From Kordia algicida (GTDB lineage Bacteria > Bacteroidota > Bacteroidia > Flavobacteriales > Flavobacteriaceae), in NCBI RefSeq assembly GCF_051013375.1, contig NZ_CP142125.1: DNA of 64,000 nucleotides; one strand, written 5' to 3'. This document shows, in pieces, positions 17,598 to 27,534 of this stretch. The translations under genes and the position numbers were made by a program. Position 1 is the first letter of the stretch, and the number at the start of each line of letters is the position of its first letter. The notes under the pieces were generated by a model that was not told the DNA's origin, did no database searches, and saw nothing but the letters and a program-made list of their open reading frames with translations.

Positions 17598-18044
17598 TTA
17601 TTTTGAAGTTTTAAACTCTTGCCATTTCCCATTTTCAAATACTTCAATTTTTATCCATCTATCATTTTTTATAGGGGTTAAGCTGCCAAACCACTCATTT
17701 GGATTAGCTTTCTTTTGTTTTCCAGTAAATTCAAAAGCTCTAGCTGCTTTTAAATCCATATTGGCTTTATGCTTTAGTTTTGCCCATGTCATTAATCCAG
17801 TACTTTTAACTTCAATTCTTGCACAACCCAAGTTTTCTGCTTGTTCTTCAAATGTTAGTTGTCTTGGTTTGCCAAAAATTGTAGAAACCATTTTAGTTGC
17901 GGTATTTTCCCAATTAGGATTAGTAGATACCCATGCTACAGGTTTTTCTTTTTTATTAAAAACACTTTGAGTGGCTAATTTAATTTCTTTACTTTCTATA
18001 ATTTCTTTAAGTCTTATAGTTGGGGTATAATGATAAAACTTCAT
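17598..18044 (-). CDS. hypothetical protein, last gene of the defence operon
   Basis: A 148-aa soluble protein that I do not recognise with certainty. It opens FYHYTPTIRLKEIIESKEIKLA, then VAWVSTNPNWENTA. The HYT...L..I pattern recalls the start of ADP-ribosyltransferase-fold proteins (DarT/KptA-like), but a catalytic triad cannot be assigned by eye. It begins 17 bases after mcrC on the same strand, so it belongs to the operon and could be an effector, accessory or passenger. The operon ends here at a shared terminator. Confidence 0.6.
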   Translation of the reverse strand: MKFYHYTPTIRLKEIIESKEIKLATQSVFNKKEKPVAWVSTNPNWENTATKMVSTIFGKPRQLTFEEQAENLGCARIEVKSTGLMTWAKLKHKANMDLKAARAFEFTGKQKKANPNEWFGSLTPIKNDRWIKIEVFENGKWQEFKTSK

Positions 18045-18061
18045 TTGAATTTAATATATTT

Positions 18062-19486
18062 TTAATTAAACTTAAGGTTGATTATTTTCTCTATTCTCAC
18101 CAAAAACTCATTTTCTTTTTGAATTATTTCAGACATATCCATTTCTTTATTTACATAAATTCCATCTACTATAAACCTCGTTTCTATGTTTTGATTATCA
18201 AATAAATTTTCGGAATAAGTTGTGTTAATGTTAATTTCATTAGAAAGAGGATAAAGTAAGCCTCCTGCAATAACATCAGGTTGATAATAATGGATATAAG
18301 AGTGAATTTGATAAAAATCACTTCTATCTAAATCTGAATAACTACTTTGGGTTTTATGAAGTCTCATTTTTTTAAACTTAGCATCGAAAACTATTAACTG
18401 ATTAGTTAGCTTATGTTTCATGACTAAATCTGGAAACATTTTGCGCTTATAAAACATTTTCTGATACACATTTAGTTCCTCTTGACCAGTAACATACCAG
18501 TCTGTAAAATAACGACTTAAAAGCTTTTCTAAATACACTTCAAAAAGTTGAGAAACATCAAATAAATAACCATTAGTTGTAAGCTGGTTATCTGTATTAG
18601 AAACTAATAAGTTTTGTTCTCTTAATATTATTTCAGCATACCCGATAGTTTTTTTAAAAGCAGAAAACATAGGGTTTTGTAAAACAAAATGATTCTTTGC
18701 TTTTTCAATTACTGAGTTTTGAGGGAATACACCAGAATAGTTCAGTTTTAGAAGCTGATATACACCTAATATTTTTTTATGTATTTCTTTACCAAATCTT
18801 TTTTCTAAGGCTTTACAAGCCAAGTAAAGCACATCAATAATTTCTTGAACATAAATCTGTTCTCTAAATGTAGAAGTTAAATTTCCTGTAAAAGGTATCT
18901 CTCTTTTTAAATAAGCATTGATGTCAATTTTTCCACGAACTTTATTACTCCTTTCTGTTATTGATTGGTAGTTTTTAGGCAACCCTAGTACTGTTGCTTT
19001 TTCTAAAGATTGTATAAATAGAAAAGCAATAATGTTTTGAAACTCATTAGTTTCTTCTGTTTTATCAGCTTTAGTAGATTGATTGTCAACATAAATATCA
19101 TTGACAAAATTTAGCATACGTTTTAAAAAAGTATCACCATAGGGAGTTACAATATTAAACTGAACATCTTTATGGTAAATTGTACCAGCAAATAAACCAG
19201 TTTGAACAATATATTCTTTTTCTTCAGTATTACTCTCTTTTGCATACAGCTTTAATATGAGTTGCTCCTCATCCTCTAGCTTATTGCGTTGCTCTTTAAA
19301 ACCAAAAATTTTTATTTGCTCAAGACTTTCTTTTTTAGTGGTAAAATGATAGGTTGAAGAAAAAAGTTGTTCAGTAATGTGTCTAGATTCTTTTTTATTT
19401 TTTGCACCAAAATTATTCTTTAATTGATTTTCAACTAAAGGACTTTCTTCATAAAAATTATGATTTGTTGGTACACTTATTTTCAT
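18062..19486 (-). CDS. mcrC: McrC-type nuclease subunit of a McrBC system
   Basis: A 474-aa partner of McrB that carries the nuclease of modification-dependent restriction. The C-terminal third has a PD-(D/E)xK-type core: FPDLVM (D353) and VFDAKFKKM (D368, K370). The N-terminal two thirds fit the McrC beta-barrel region that contacts the McrB hexamer. The start ATG lies 3 bases after the mcrB stop, so the pair is tightly coupled. Family and nuclease residues are clear; the target modification is unknown. Confidence 0.9.
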   Translation of the reverse strand: MKISVPTNHNFYEESPLVENQLKNNFGAKNKKESRHITEQLFSSTYHFTTKKESLEQIKIFGFKEQRNKLEDEEQLILKLYAKESNTEEKEYIVQTGLFAGTIYHKDVQFNIVTPYGDTFLKRMLNFVNDIYVDNQSTKADKTEETNEFQNIIAFLFIQSLEKATVLGLPKNYQSITERSNKVRGKIDINAYLKREIPFTGNLTSTFREQIYVQEIIDVLYLACKALEKRFGKEIHKKILGVYQLLKLNYSGVFPQNSVIEKAKNHFVLQNPMFSAFKKTIGYAEIILREQNLLVSNTDNQLTTNGYLFDVSQLFEVYLEKLLSRYFTDWYVTGQEELNVYQKMFYKRKMFPDLVMKHKLTNQLIVFDAKFKKMRLHKTQSSYSDLDRSDFYQIHSYIHYYQPDVIAGGLLYPLSNEININTTYSENLFDNQNIETRFIVDGIYVNKEMDMSEIIQKENEFLVRIEKIINLKFN

Positions 19487-19489
19487 CTA

Positions 19490-21547
19490 CTATTTGCTAA
19501 TAGGGTTTACGAAAACAGATAAAGCTTCTTCTAACTTATTATCTAATTGACTTTCTGCAAACATAGACCTCAAATATTCTTTTAGGGTAGGTCTTAAATG
19601 TAAATTGAATAACACATTTAAGTTCTTATATGAAATCGTTCTGCTATTAGCTATTCCAGAAATTTTCATAAAAAAAGAATGCCCAAATTCATAGGATTTC
19701 CCCATACCTAGTTCTTCACTTATAAAGTCATTTAGGTTTTTACAAGACTTTGAATATTTTTCAATATTATGAAAATCATCACCATTTCTAAATTTTACTT
19801 CATTCTCAATTACCTCATAATCGCAATCTTTTCTTATCCATTTAAAACGTCTTCTAAGTGCTAAATCAAAAGCATCAATACTTTTATCTACGTCATTCAT
19901 CATACCTATAAAGAATACATTTTTAGGTACCCCGAAATAAGCATTTCCATCAACTAAATGATATGCTAAACCTTTATTTTCCTCACTCTCCTTTATCATA
20001 TCTTCTATTAAAGAAGAATATTGAGTTTTTATTAGGTTATCATCACTTATCCCATCATGTCTGTAATCTTTTTCAATGCATAAAAGTGTTTCACCAAATA
20101 CAGAAGATAGGTTTGCTCTATTGATTTCATCTACCACAAAATAGTAGTCTTTGTTGGGATTTTCTTTTGCTCTTTTACAGAAACGTTTAAAAATACCATC
20201 AACTAATTCAAATTTGATGTTTCCATTTTCTGTTACACCTTTAGGTTTAATACCTTCAATAAAATCTTCATAAGTAAAAGATGGGTGAAACTGTACAAAT
20301 TCATACCTGCTTCTATCTCCTTGGCATAAAAAATCTAAACTATTTTTAACCGCATATGTTTTTCCTGTTCCAGGAGGTCCATATAAAATTACATTTGGTG
20401 TATTTACATCAGCAATACCCTGCGTGTTACCATATTTCCAAATAAATCTTGATAGTAAAATATTGTCAACAGGTGTGTTTTCAATATCTAAAATATGATT
20501 TAAAGCTTTTCTAATTTCATAATTTTTACCCAAATTAGTAGAAGTTTCAGAGTCTAATAATTCATTATGAAGTGCATCTATTACAGGGTCTGAATAAATA
20601 TAGATGAAATCATATAGATTATCCAGAACAGCTAGTTTTCTTAAAATTTGTTTTGCTTTATAATTACTATTTTCAAGTGTATTAACTTTAACAATAACAT
20701 CTTTAGATTCTACTATTGATCTAATTAAATCTTTTATGTTATTAAGGTAAAAGTCATTGGCAATTTCCTTAGAAGCCTCTAGGTTGTCGTTGCCAATTGC
20801 ATAAGTGTTATTTTCATTGAGTTTAACACCAAAATTATTTGCAGTACCAGGCTTTGAAGAACCAAAAATATGTCTTGTAGTACGCTCTAAAAAATTACAC
20901 AAATAGCCTCCTGGAAGTGTTGCATCTGGATTATTTATTCTGTTAGTATAATCTTCTAGCTCTAAAGTGTTAGATTCAATTTTATCACGGTACAATTCCC
21001 ATTCATCTAGCAATTTCTTAACTTCTAGTTTTATATAATTTTTATCAGCATCAGAAACTTCACTTTTATAATTATTCCAAAGTACTTTAATCTCTTCTTG
21101 TCTAGTTTCAGAAACTTTGATATTTTCCATAATATTTGTTTTTACAATAGTGCTATACCAATTGAGAATGAAGTTGTATGTTTTAGTTTTTGTATTTGTT
21201 AATGGAGAAAAAGTATTTGAAAAACCTATTTTATTTTCACCAATTGCGTGATAAGGAAAGCTATTAGAGTCTTTAAAGTAGCTCAAAACCTTAACTTTGT
21301 AATCTACTCCAAATGAAGTTCCTTTAATTTCTCTATTGTCGGTAATCTTATAAAGTATCTCAACTAAAGCTTCAGCAGCATTACCCTTATGCACTAAAAT
21401 AATATCACCTTTTTCTAATTCATTGAATGTGTCTCCAGAATATTCAAGATTAGATGTGATTCTATTGTCAGCTAATACTTCATCAACTCTATTGATATTT
21501 CTGGTGTCATCCTTTATTTGTAGTTTAAAAAATCGTGCTCTATTCAT
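19490..21547 (-). CDS. mcrB: McrB-type AAA+ GTPase with N-terminal EVE-like domain
   Basis: A 685-aa motor of modification-dependent restriction. Residues 1-120 (RARFFKLQIKDDTRN to VDYKVKVLSYF) resemble a PUA/EVE-like modified-base-reading domain. The AAA+ module follows, with Walker A LYGPPGTGKTY (K396), Walker B YYFVVDEINRANLSSVFGE (D473) and the McrB-type sensor MMNDVDKSID (from N551). The order reader-motor-nuclease partner matches McrBC. It follows the small unknown gene in the operon by 18 bases. Which modified base is recognised cannot be read from the sequence. Confidence 0.9.
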   Translation of the reverse strand: MNRARFFKLQIKDDTRNINRVDEVLADNRITSNLEYSGDTFNELEKGDIILVHKGNAAEALVEILYKITDNREIKGTSFGVDYKVKVLSYFKDSNSFPYHAIGENKIGFSNTFSPLTNTKTKTYNFILNWYSTIVKTNIMENIKVSETRQEEIKVLWNNYKSEVSDADKNYIKLEVKKLLDEWELYRDKIESNTLELEDYTNRINNPDATLPGGYLCNFLERTTRHIFGSSKPGTANNFGVKLNENNTYAIGNDNLEASKEIANDFYLNNIKDLIRSIVESKDVIVKVNTLENSNYKAKQILRKLAVLDNLYDFIYIYSDPVIDALHNELLDSETSTNLGKNYEIRKALNHILDIENTPVDNILLSRFIWKYGNTQGIADVNTPNVILYGPPGTGKTYAVKNSLDFLCQGDRSRYEFVQFHPSFTYEDFIEGIKPKGVTENGNIKFELVDGIFKRFCKRAKENPNKDYYFVVDEINRANLSSVFGETLLCIEKDYRHDGISDDNLIKTQYSSLIEDMIKESEENKGLAYHLVDGNAYFGVPKNVFFIGMMNDVDKSIDAFDLALRRRFKWIRKDCDYEVIENEVKFRNGDDFHNIEKYSKSCKNLNDFISEELGMGKSYEFGHSFFMKISGIANSRTISYKNLNVLFNLHLRPTLKEYLRSMFAESQLDNKLEEALSVFVNPISK

Positions 21548-21565
21548 TGTTTTTTCAAATATTGT

Positions 21566-22081
21566 TTAATCTACATATAACCTTTGAGCTTGTAATAGTA
21601 AATTGTATTCCTTTAACAAATCTAAACTGTAATGTTCTTCACTATTTGGGTTAACAATAGAACTTAAATAAGCTTTGTAGATTGAATTGAAATCAGATTT
21701 TATAAATGGGTACCCCAATAATAAATCTTTAATAAATTCATCGTTGTTTTTAGCAAAAACCAAAGTCAAATAACTAACAATTTCATTTTTGAACTTTGAG
21801 CAAAATTCATCATTATTCAAAAAGTACTTTTGATACCTTTTGGCGTTTATGTAGTCATCATTCCAAACATATATACTTGCAAAAATATGACTGATAGCAA
21901 CTTTTGATTCAGCTTGAATTTCAGGATTTTGCAAGATGTCAGCAATAGCATTAGTTATTAATAAAGCATGTTCCTTTTTTTCACCATTTACAAGCATTGT
22001 GTAAATTAACTCAATAGGGTCTTCTTGTTCAAATTCTTCTTCTACCATAAACCTTATTTTATTGTGGTCTATTACCATCAT
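21566..22081 (-). CDS. hypothetical protein between hsdR and mcrB
   Basis: A protein of about 171 aa (alternative start ATG at 22048, giving 160 aa; the frame also opens at a TTG at 22105). It has no recognisable domain. It is acidic and helical (VEEEFEQEDPIELIYTMLVNG, then KKEHALLITNAIADILQNP, NDEFIKDLLLGYP) without signal peptide or membrane segment. A repeat-like helical fold is possible. It overlaps the hsdR stop by about 23 bases if it starts at 22081. Its conserved place between type I hsdR and mcrB suggests it joins one of the two systems, but no function can be assigned. Confidence 0.65.
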   Translation of the reverse strand: MMVIDHNKIRFMVEEEFEQEDPIELIYTMLVNGEKKEHALLITNAIADILQNPEIQAESKVAISHIFASIYVWNDDYINAKRYQKYFLNNDEFCSKFKNEIVSYLTLVFAKNNDEFIKDLLLGYPFIKSDFNSIYKAYLSSIVNPNSEEHYSLDLLKEYNLLLQAQRLYVD

Positions 22082-25000
22082 TTCGTTTACTCCAAAACAT
22101 ATCAAACATTAAATCCACATACTTTTGTTTAAAGTCTGCATTATCAGCAAAGGTTTTATAAATTTCAGTATCTACCACCAAATCTCCTTTAGATGAGAAA
22201 ATGAGTTCTTTCATTACATCGGTAACAATTTTGTTCATATAATCTCTTGCATTGGATTTGTCTGAATTATTAAAAACTGCCATCTGCTCTTGATTTTCCC
22301 TAATTCTTTTTGGAATTTCAATACTTAAACGTTGTTTTACCTTGTCATTGTCTGTCCACTCAATGTCACCAAATCTTTTGTTAAACTCATTTAAAATACT
22401 TTCTAAAGTATCATATGCTTTTTCTATACCAAAGCCACCTTCACTTACAGGTATAGGCTCAATAGAAGCTGGCTCTGCAACTAAATCTATTTTCCCTTGT
22501 TGATGCCTTGAAACTCTATAACTATCCATATTAATAGCTTCTATAATATTTTCATCATCAGGCTCATCTTCAATTTTCAATAATGGTGTAAGGTATTTTA
22601 GATATAACCATAATATCTCCCATTCAGGGTTTTGCACATCTACTATTTTAGCTAAATAGCTATAAGTCCTGACAAAAGATTTAGCTTGAGACTTAAAGTT
22701 TATTTTTTCATCTTTTGTCAATTCACTATCAAAGTAATACACACTTCTTTTTATAAGAGGCTCTGTTTTGTTTCTGTCAACATTATTATAGTATAATGTA
22801 AAATGCTCTTCTATTATTTCTGGTGAATAAACTTGATAGCCAGCTAAATTATCCTGTAAATCATTAAGCTTATTAATATCAGTTTCTTCACTTAAAATAG
22901 TAGTTGTATAATAATCTTGAAAAGCTACTTTTATATCTTCCAGCTTATTAAAAAAATCTAAAACAAAGGTGTCTTTTTTATGAGGTTTGTAAGCTCTATT
23001 TAACCTTGATAGTGTTTGAACTGCTGCAACACTTGATAATTGTTTGTCAACATACATGGTATGTAGCAATGGTTGGTCAAAACCAGTTTGATATTTATTT
23101 GCTACAATTAAAAAGCGGTACTTATCTTTTTTAAATTGACAAGGAATGTCATTATCTCCATCTTCAAAATTATTCATGGAAGCCTCTGTCATTTCAATAC
23201 CTGTTGAATAATGTTTGGCTTTTCCTGAAAAAGCTACAATTGACCTGTATGGTGATTTAATTTCCTTTAAATAATCATCAACAGCATCCTTATATTTCAT
23301 AGCAGAAGCAATGCTTTTACATACAATCATGGCTTTAGCTTTACCATTTATTAAATGGTGCACTTCTTGGTGAAAATGGTTAACCATTATTTTTGCTTTT
23401 TCAGTAATAGCAAATTTATGTCCTTCTACATAAGACCTTAATTTTTTATTAGCCTCTTTTATCTCAAATTCTTTATGCTTTTTAGCTTGAGAAATAAGTT
23501 TGTAATAGGAATTATAAGTAGTGTAGTTAGCCAAGACATCTAAAATAAATTCTTCTTCAATAGCCTGTTTCATTGAGTAAGTGTGAAAAGGCTTGAATTT
23601 TGTTTTTTCTAGACCATTATCTCCAAAATCCTTATAAGGAACACCAAAGGTTTCTAAAGTCTTGTTTTTAGGTGTTGCAGTAAAAGCAAAATAGCTGGCA
23701 TTTTTCAGCATTTTTCTACTTTCAATTATATGGTTCACAATATCATCAGTATCAATAGAACCATCTTCATTTTTTGGTAAATCATCAAAACCTTTTCCTG
23801 CTAAAGCTGCATTCATTTTAGCAGCAGTATCACCACTTTGACTGCTGTGAGCTTCATCTATAATAATTCCAAAATTAGATTCCTGTAAATCATCCATTTC
23901 TTTGAGTAAAAATGGAAAGGTTTGAACAGTACAAATAATAATTTTTTTCTTGTTGGCTAATGCTACTTTAAGTTGTGATGTTTTAGAGCCACTTTTTCCT
24001 GTTATAGCTTCAACTGTAGACTTTACTTGTGCAAACCGTTTAATATTTTCTCTTATTTGCCTGTCTAAAACTGTTCTGTCAGTAACTACAATTACAGAAT
24101 CAAAAAGATGGTTGGTATTTGTTTTATCATATAAACCAACCAATTGATGAGCCAACCATGTAATAGAATTAGATTTACCAGAACCAGCAGAATGCTGAAT
24201 TAAATAACGTTTACCAATACCTTGATGCTTTACATCATACAATAAATCTCTAACTACTTTTAGTTGATGGTATCTTGGAAAAATAAGTTTAGGACTGCTT
24301 TTTTTCTTAATACCTAATTTTTTATTACAAGGATCATCATCATCTTTTACAACTTGTGCAAATTGCCCTATTATGTTAATAAAACTCCTTTTTTCTAAAA
24401 TTTCTTTCCATAGGTAGGATGTTTTAATGCCTTCATCTACTTCTGGATTACCAGCACCAAAAGGGGCAATATAATCTCCATTATTTAGCCCTTTATTAAA
24501 AGGAAGAAAAAATGTTTTTTCATTGGCTAATGCTGTAGCCATATATACTAAATCTGTGTCTGCTGCAAAATGTACCATACATCTACCAAAGTTGAAAATA
24601 AGGTCTTTTGGGTTTCTGGTATTTCTATATTGTTTAATAGCATTTTTTACTGCTTGGTGTGTAAAAGCATTTTTAAGCTCCATTGTTACAACTGGAAGCC
24701 CATTTAAAAATACTACAAGGTCAATTTCATTACGGTTAGCATCTGTATACATTAACTCTTGGGTTACTGTAAACAGATTTTTCTCAAATAAATCTTGAGC
24801 TTTTTTATTGTAAACTGATGGTGGTTGTGGGTAAAATAAGTCTATGGTTTTATCATAGTGTTTTACGCCTTTTCTTAATGTATCTACAATACCATCTTGT
24901 CTGATTTTTTTATCAAGTCTTAACAAAAATTGTCTTTCTCCTTTGTCCTGAATAAAATCAAACTTCTTGGGTTGTGTGGTTTTAATAAACTGCCATAGCT

Positions 25001-25124
25001 CATTAAGATTAAAACAAAACTCTTTATTAAAGTCTTTAGAAAAGGTTTCTGTATAACCTATCTCACATAGCTCTTTAACTATGAGTTGTTGAAACCCTTT
25101 TTCACTATAGTCTGTTGTTTGCAT
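22059..25124 (-). CDS. hsdR: type I restriction endonuclease subunit R
   Basis: The motor-nuclease subunit of a type I system (1021 aa). The N-terminal PD-(D/E)xK nuclease is seen in IDLVVFLNGLPVVTMELKN. The translocase has Walker A SAGSGKS (K317), DEAH box IIIDEAHSS (D423-H426) and FTATPK (motif III), then helicase C motifs ending around QTLSRLNRAYK. The C-terminus has the assembly domain. It lies directly after hsdS with a 1-base gap, so all three subunits come from one operon. Full length and complete motifs suggest it is functional. Confidence 0.97.
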   Translation of the reverse strand: MQTTDYSEKGFQQLIVKELCEIGYTETFSKDFNKEFCFNLNELWQFIKTTQPKKFDFIQDKGERQFLLRLDKKIRQDGIVDTLRKGVKHYDKTIDLFYPQPPSVYNKKAQDLFEKNLFTVTQELMYTDANRNEIDLVVFLNGLPVVTMELKNAFTHQAVKNAIKQYRNTRNPKDLIFNFGRCMVHFAADTDLVYMATALANEKTFFLPFNKGLNNGDYIAPFGAGNPEVDEGIKTSYLWKEILEKRSFINIIGQFAQVVKDDDDPCNKKLGIKKKSSPKLIFPRYHQLKVVRDLLYDVKHQGIGKRYLIQHSAGSGKSNSITWLAHQLVGLYDKTNTNHLFDSVIVVTDRTVLDRQIRENIKRFAQVKSTVEAITGKSGSKTSQLKVALANKKKIIICTVQTFPFLLKEMDDLQESNFGIIIDEAHSSQSGDTAAKMNAALAGKGFDDLPKNEDGSIDTDDIVNHIIESRKMLKNASYFAFTATPKNKTLETFGVPYKDFGDNGLEKTKFKPFHTYSMKQAIEEEFILDVLANYTTYNSYYKLISQAKKHKEFEIKEANKKLRSYVEGHKFAITEKAKIMVNHFHQEVHHLINGKAKAMIVCKSIASAMKYKDAVDDYLKEIKSPYRSIVAFSGKAKHYSTGIEMTEASMNNFEDGDNDIPCQFKKDKYRFLIVANKYQTGFDQPLLHTMYVDKQLSSVAAVQTLSRLNRAYKPHKKDTFVLDFFNKLEDIKVAFQDYYTTTILSEETDINKLNDLQDNLAGYQVYSPEIIEEHFTLYYNNVDRNKTEPLIKRSVYYFDSELTKDEKINFKSQAKSFVRTYSYLAKIVDVQNPEWEILWLYLKYLTPLLKIEDEPDDENIIEAINMDSYRVSRHQQGKIDLVAEPASIEPIPVSEGGFGIEKAYDTLESILNEFNKRFGDIEWTDNDKVKQRLSIEIPKRIRENQEQMAVFNNSDKSNARDYMNKIVTDVMKELIFSSKGDLVVDTEIYKTFADNADFKQKYVDLMFDMFWSKRNDGNRPQ

Positions 25125-25125
25125 A

Positions 25126-26418
25126 TTATGGTGTATTGTAGGTGTTAACAGATTCTGCTGCTATACTTATAGTGTCTTTTTTAGAATTATACGTGTTTGG
25201 AACTTTCATTTTACCAATTATAATATTTTCAATCAATGATGTTAATAGTTTTTTTGAAAGCTCATTTTCTTTTTTGATTAAAGCTTTTGAATCTATAAGC
25301 TTCAGATGTAACTTGTATATCTTATCAATAGTTTTTTTGTCTGGTATTGGAATATATAATTCTCTAAAATCTTTAAAGCTAATATTTTTACCCTCTCTAA
25401 TTCCTGAAACTACAGTATTAAGAAGTCCAATGAATTGATTTGACTTAAATAAATATTTGTAGTAATATTTTAGATTTTTAATATCATTAAACTCCTTTTT
25501 TAAATAGAAAATATTATAAGCAGGACTTGTTATGCCTTGTACTTCTGATAATTCGATACCACCTTCAAAAGACCTTAAGCTAATAACAAAATCATTTTTG
25601 CAAACAAGTTTTAAACCATCTGTTTGAGTTGCAGTAACGTAATTTTCTTCAATTTCATCTTTGAAAACTAATCCTCTATCTTGGGTAGATGCTAGAAGCC
25701 TTTCACTTGGATGATTCTTAATATTTCGTTCACTAAAAACCCATTTAGCCTTTTCTATTTTCCAACTGGTATTAAATAAATCCTTCCAATCTTTAAAATC
25801 CGTATACTTATTTTTACCAAACACTAAACTATTAAGTTGGTTTTCTGTTAAATCAACTATTCTGTTTTTCTTTTTTACAAATTGTTTAATTTGTTTTTCC
25901 TTTTCTTCTAAATAAGTAACAATTTGATTTTGAGTTTCTAAAGGTGGTACAAAAGCGTACATTCTTTTAAAGTCTTGCCACCTTAAAGGTTTTTGTCCAT
26001 CTGCAATACCATAAGAGTATCTTTCAGCATAGTTTTGGTAAAACGGCAATCTGTATTGATAATGAAAAAATTTAGGGTTAATTTTCATTTTAGGTTTTAA
26101 CACGGTACAAGCATTACTAACTAAACCTTTATAATTACTATAACCAGAAGCACCTTGTCTAAATCTCATGCTGTAAACTATATCACCAATTTCAACAAGT
26201 TTGTAGTTTGATTTATCTGGATTAGAAGAGTCTTTTTTATTAAGTTCAGATTGTTTTATGACACCTTTGCCAATAGTAACAGAGAGTAACTCTTCATGAA
26301 TGTGCCCTTTTTCATTTCTTTCTTCAAAAATGGCAATATTAGGTAGTAAGTCCCAATCTTCTGGGATTTGTGTTACATATTCAAAAGCAATGGTTTTGTA
26401 TTTTGGGTAAGCATTCAA
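25126..26418 (-). CDS. hsdS: type I restriction specificity subunit S
   Basis: Recognises the two half-sites of the target (430 aa). Two target-recognition domains (about 15-155 and 215-355) are each followed by a conserved helical spacer (VPPLETQNQIVTYLEEKEKQI and IPDKKTIDKIYKLHLKLIDSKAL). The start is TTG at 26418, directly abutting the preceding TAA stop; there is no usable in-frame ATG near the N-terminus, and the sequence NAYPKYKTIAFEYVTQIPEDWD matches the usual HsdS opening. The last residues after KMKVPNTYNSKKD are a short extension. Specificity cannot be predicted. Confidence 0.92.
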   Translation of the reverse strand: MNAYPKYKTIAFEYVTQIPEDWDLLPNIAIFEERNEKGHIHEELLSVTIGKGVIKQSELNKKDSSNPDKSNYKLVEIGDIVYSMRFRQGASGYSNYKGLVSNACTVLKPKMKINPKFFHYQYRLPFYQNYAERYSYGIADGQKPLRWQDFKRMYAFVPPLETQNQIVTYLEEKEKQIKQFVKKKNRIVDLTENQLNSLVFGKNKYTDFKDWKDLFNTSWKIEKAKWVFSERNIKNHPSERLLASTQDRGLVFKDEIEENYVTATQTDGLKLVCKNDFVISLRSFEGGIELSEVQGITSPAYNIFYLKKEFNDIKNLKYYYKYLFKSNQFIGLLNTVVSGIREGKNISFKDFRELYIPIPDKKTIDKIYKLHLKLIDSKALIKKENELSKKLLTSLIENIIIGKMKVPNTYNSKKDTISIAAESVNTYNTP

Positions 26419-27510
26419 TTAATCACAGAAGTTTATAGGTTCAAAAAATTCATTTCCTTGTCCATAAGCAATAACTTCTTTGTATTGTAATCTACCAATA
26501 ATAGCAGCGGGATGTGTGCCAAATTTTTTAGCATATCTTACTATATCATCTGTGGTTAGCTGTACATTATCACAAATTTCAGCTTCTTCTTTTTCAGATA
26601 AAATAATATTAGAGGCAAAAGCATCTGCTTCTTGTTCAAACGCTGCATTTTCTCCAGCATAATCTACATTCTCAATAGAGATGTATTTTTTGCCATGCAA
26701 TAATATATGCCCAACTTCATGAAAAAATGTAAACCAAAAAATGTCATTTCTCCTATACCTACCACTTAATTGTATAAGGGGTACATTGTTAACCCATCTA
26801 GTAGAACCATGAATGGCTGTTTTAGGTAAGCAAGGTGTGTGTACTACTTTTACACCTACTGTTAAACACAATGCTTGTAATTGTGCAAAAAAATCATCTG
26901 GTTGTTTAGCCATGATTTTTTTAATTTCTGGCAACAACTTTTTAAATCCAGATTTGTTAAATTCTGGTGCATGTAATTGTTCCGCTTGTATTTCTCCTTG
27001 CCTTAACCAAGCTGCAATTGCAGTAGCATTCTCTTGGTTTTTTAATGAAATTCTAAAAGCAACTTTGGTTCTCTGATGATAATAGTAATCTTCGTACCCT
27101 TTTAAACTTGCTACCTCAAAATACTCAAATAGGTTAATGACTTTAACCTCTGGTTTTCTTGTTTTTTCAACCCATCCTAATCTAGCCATTTCAGCATAAG
27201 GTGCATCTTTAGCCCAATCTGTAGCTTCTGCAATGGTGTTTTGGTAGTTAACTCTGGCTTGGTATTCATCAAAGTTTCTTTGAGCTTCCATCCAAAAATG
27301 AGCAGGGATTTTAAGAACTTGCTCAAACAACACAGCCATATCTGATGTTATAGCACTTTCGCCTTTTAATACTGCTGTAATTGTTTTTTCTGGTTTTCCT
27401 GTTCTTACTGCAAATTCTTTTGCTCCTAATTCTCTTTCTTCTAATGCTTCTAATAATATTTCTCCAGGGTGTGTAACACTCTCTGGGTAATACTGATTAA
27501 TAGTTGCCAT
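26419..27510 (-). CDS. higA: HigA-type antitoxin with C-terminal ImmA/IrrE metallopeptidase domain
   Basis: A 363-aa protein fusing two parts. Residues 1-100 are a HigA-type XRE helix-turn-helix antitoxin (PGEILLEALEERELGAKEFA and VRTGKPEKTITAVLKGE). Residues of about 200-335 form an ImmA/IrrE-like zinc peptidase with HEVGH (H264-H268) and a downstream EQEADAFASNIIL. Together with the toxin gene upstream it makes a type II toxin-antitoxin pair embedded between hsdM and hsdS. The fusion is much longer than a plain HigA (about 100 aa). A regulated-proteolysis function is inference. Confidence 0.85.
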   Translation of the reverse strand: MATINQYYPESVTHPGEILLEALEERELGAKEFAVRTGKPEKTITAVLKGESAITSDMAVLFEQVLKIPAHFWMEAQRNFDEYQARVNYQNTIAEATDWAKDAPYAEMARLGWVEKTRKPEVKVINLFEYFEVASLKGYEDYYYHQRTKVAFRISLKNQENATAIAAWLRQGEIQAEQLHAPEFNKSGFKKLLPEIKKIMAKQPDDFFAQLQALCLTVGVKVVHTPCLPKTAIHGSTRWVNNVPLIQLSGRYRRNDIFWFTFFHEVGHILLHGKKYISIENVDYAGENAAFEQEADAFASNIILSEKEEAEICDNVQLTTDDIVRYAKKFGTHPAAIIGRLQYKEVIAYGQGNEFFEPINFCD

Positions 27511-27534
27511 ACTGTTTCCCTTCTTTTGTCTTCG

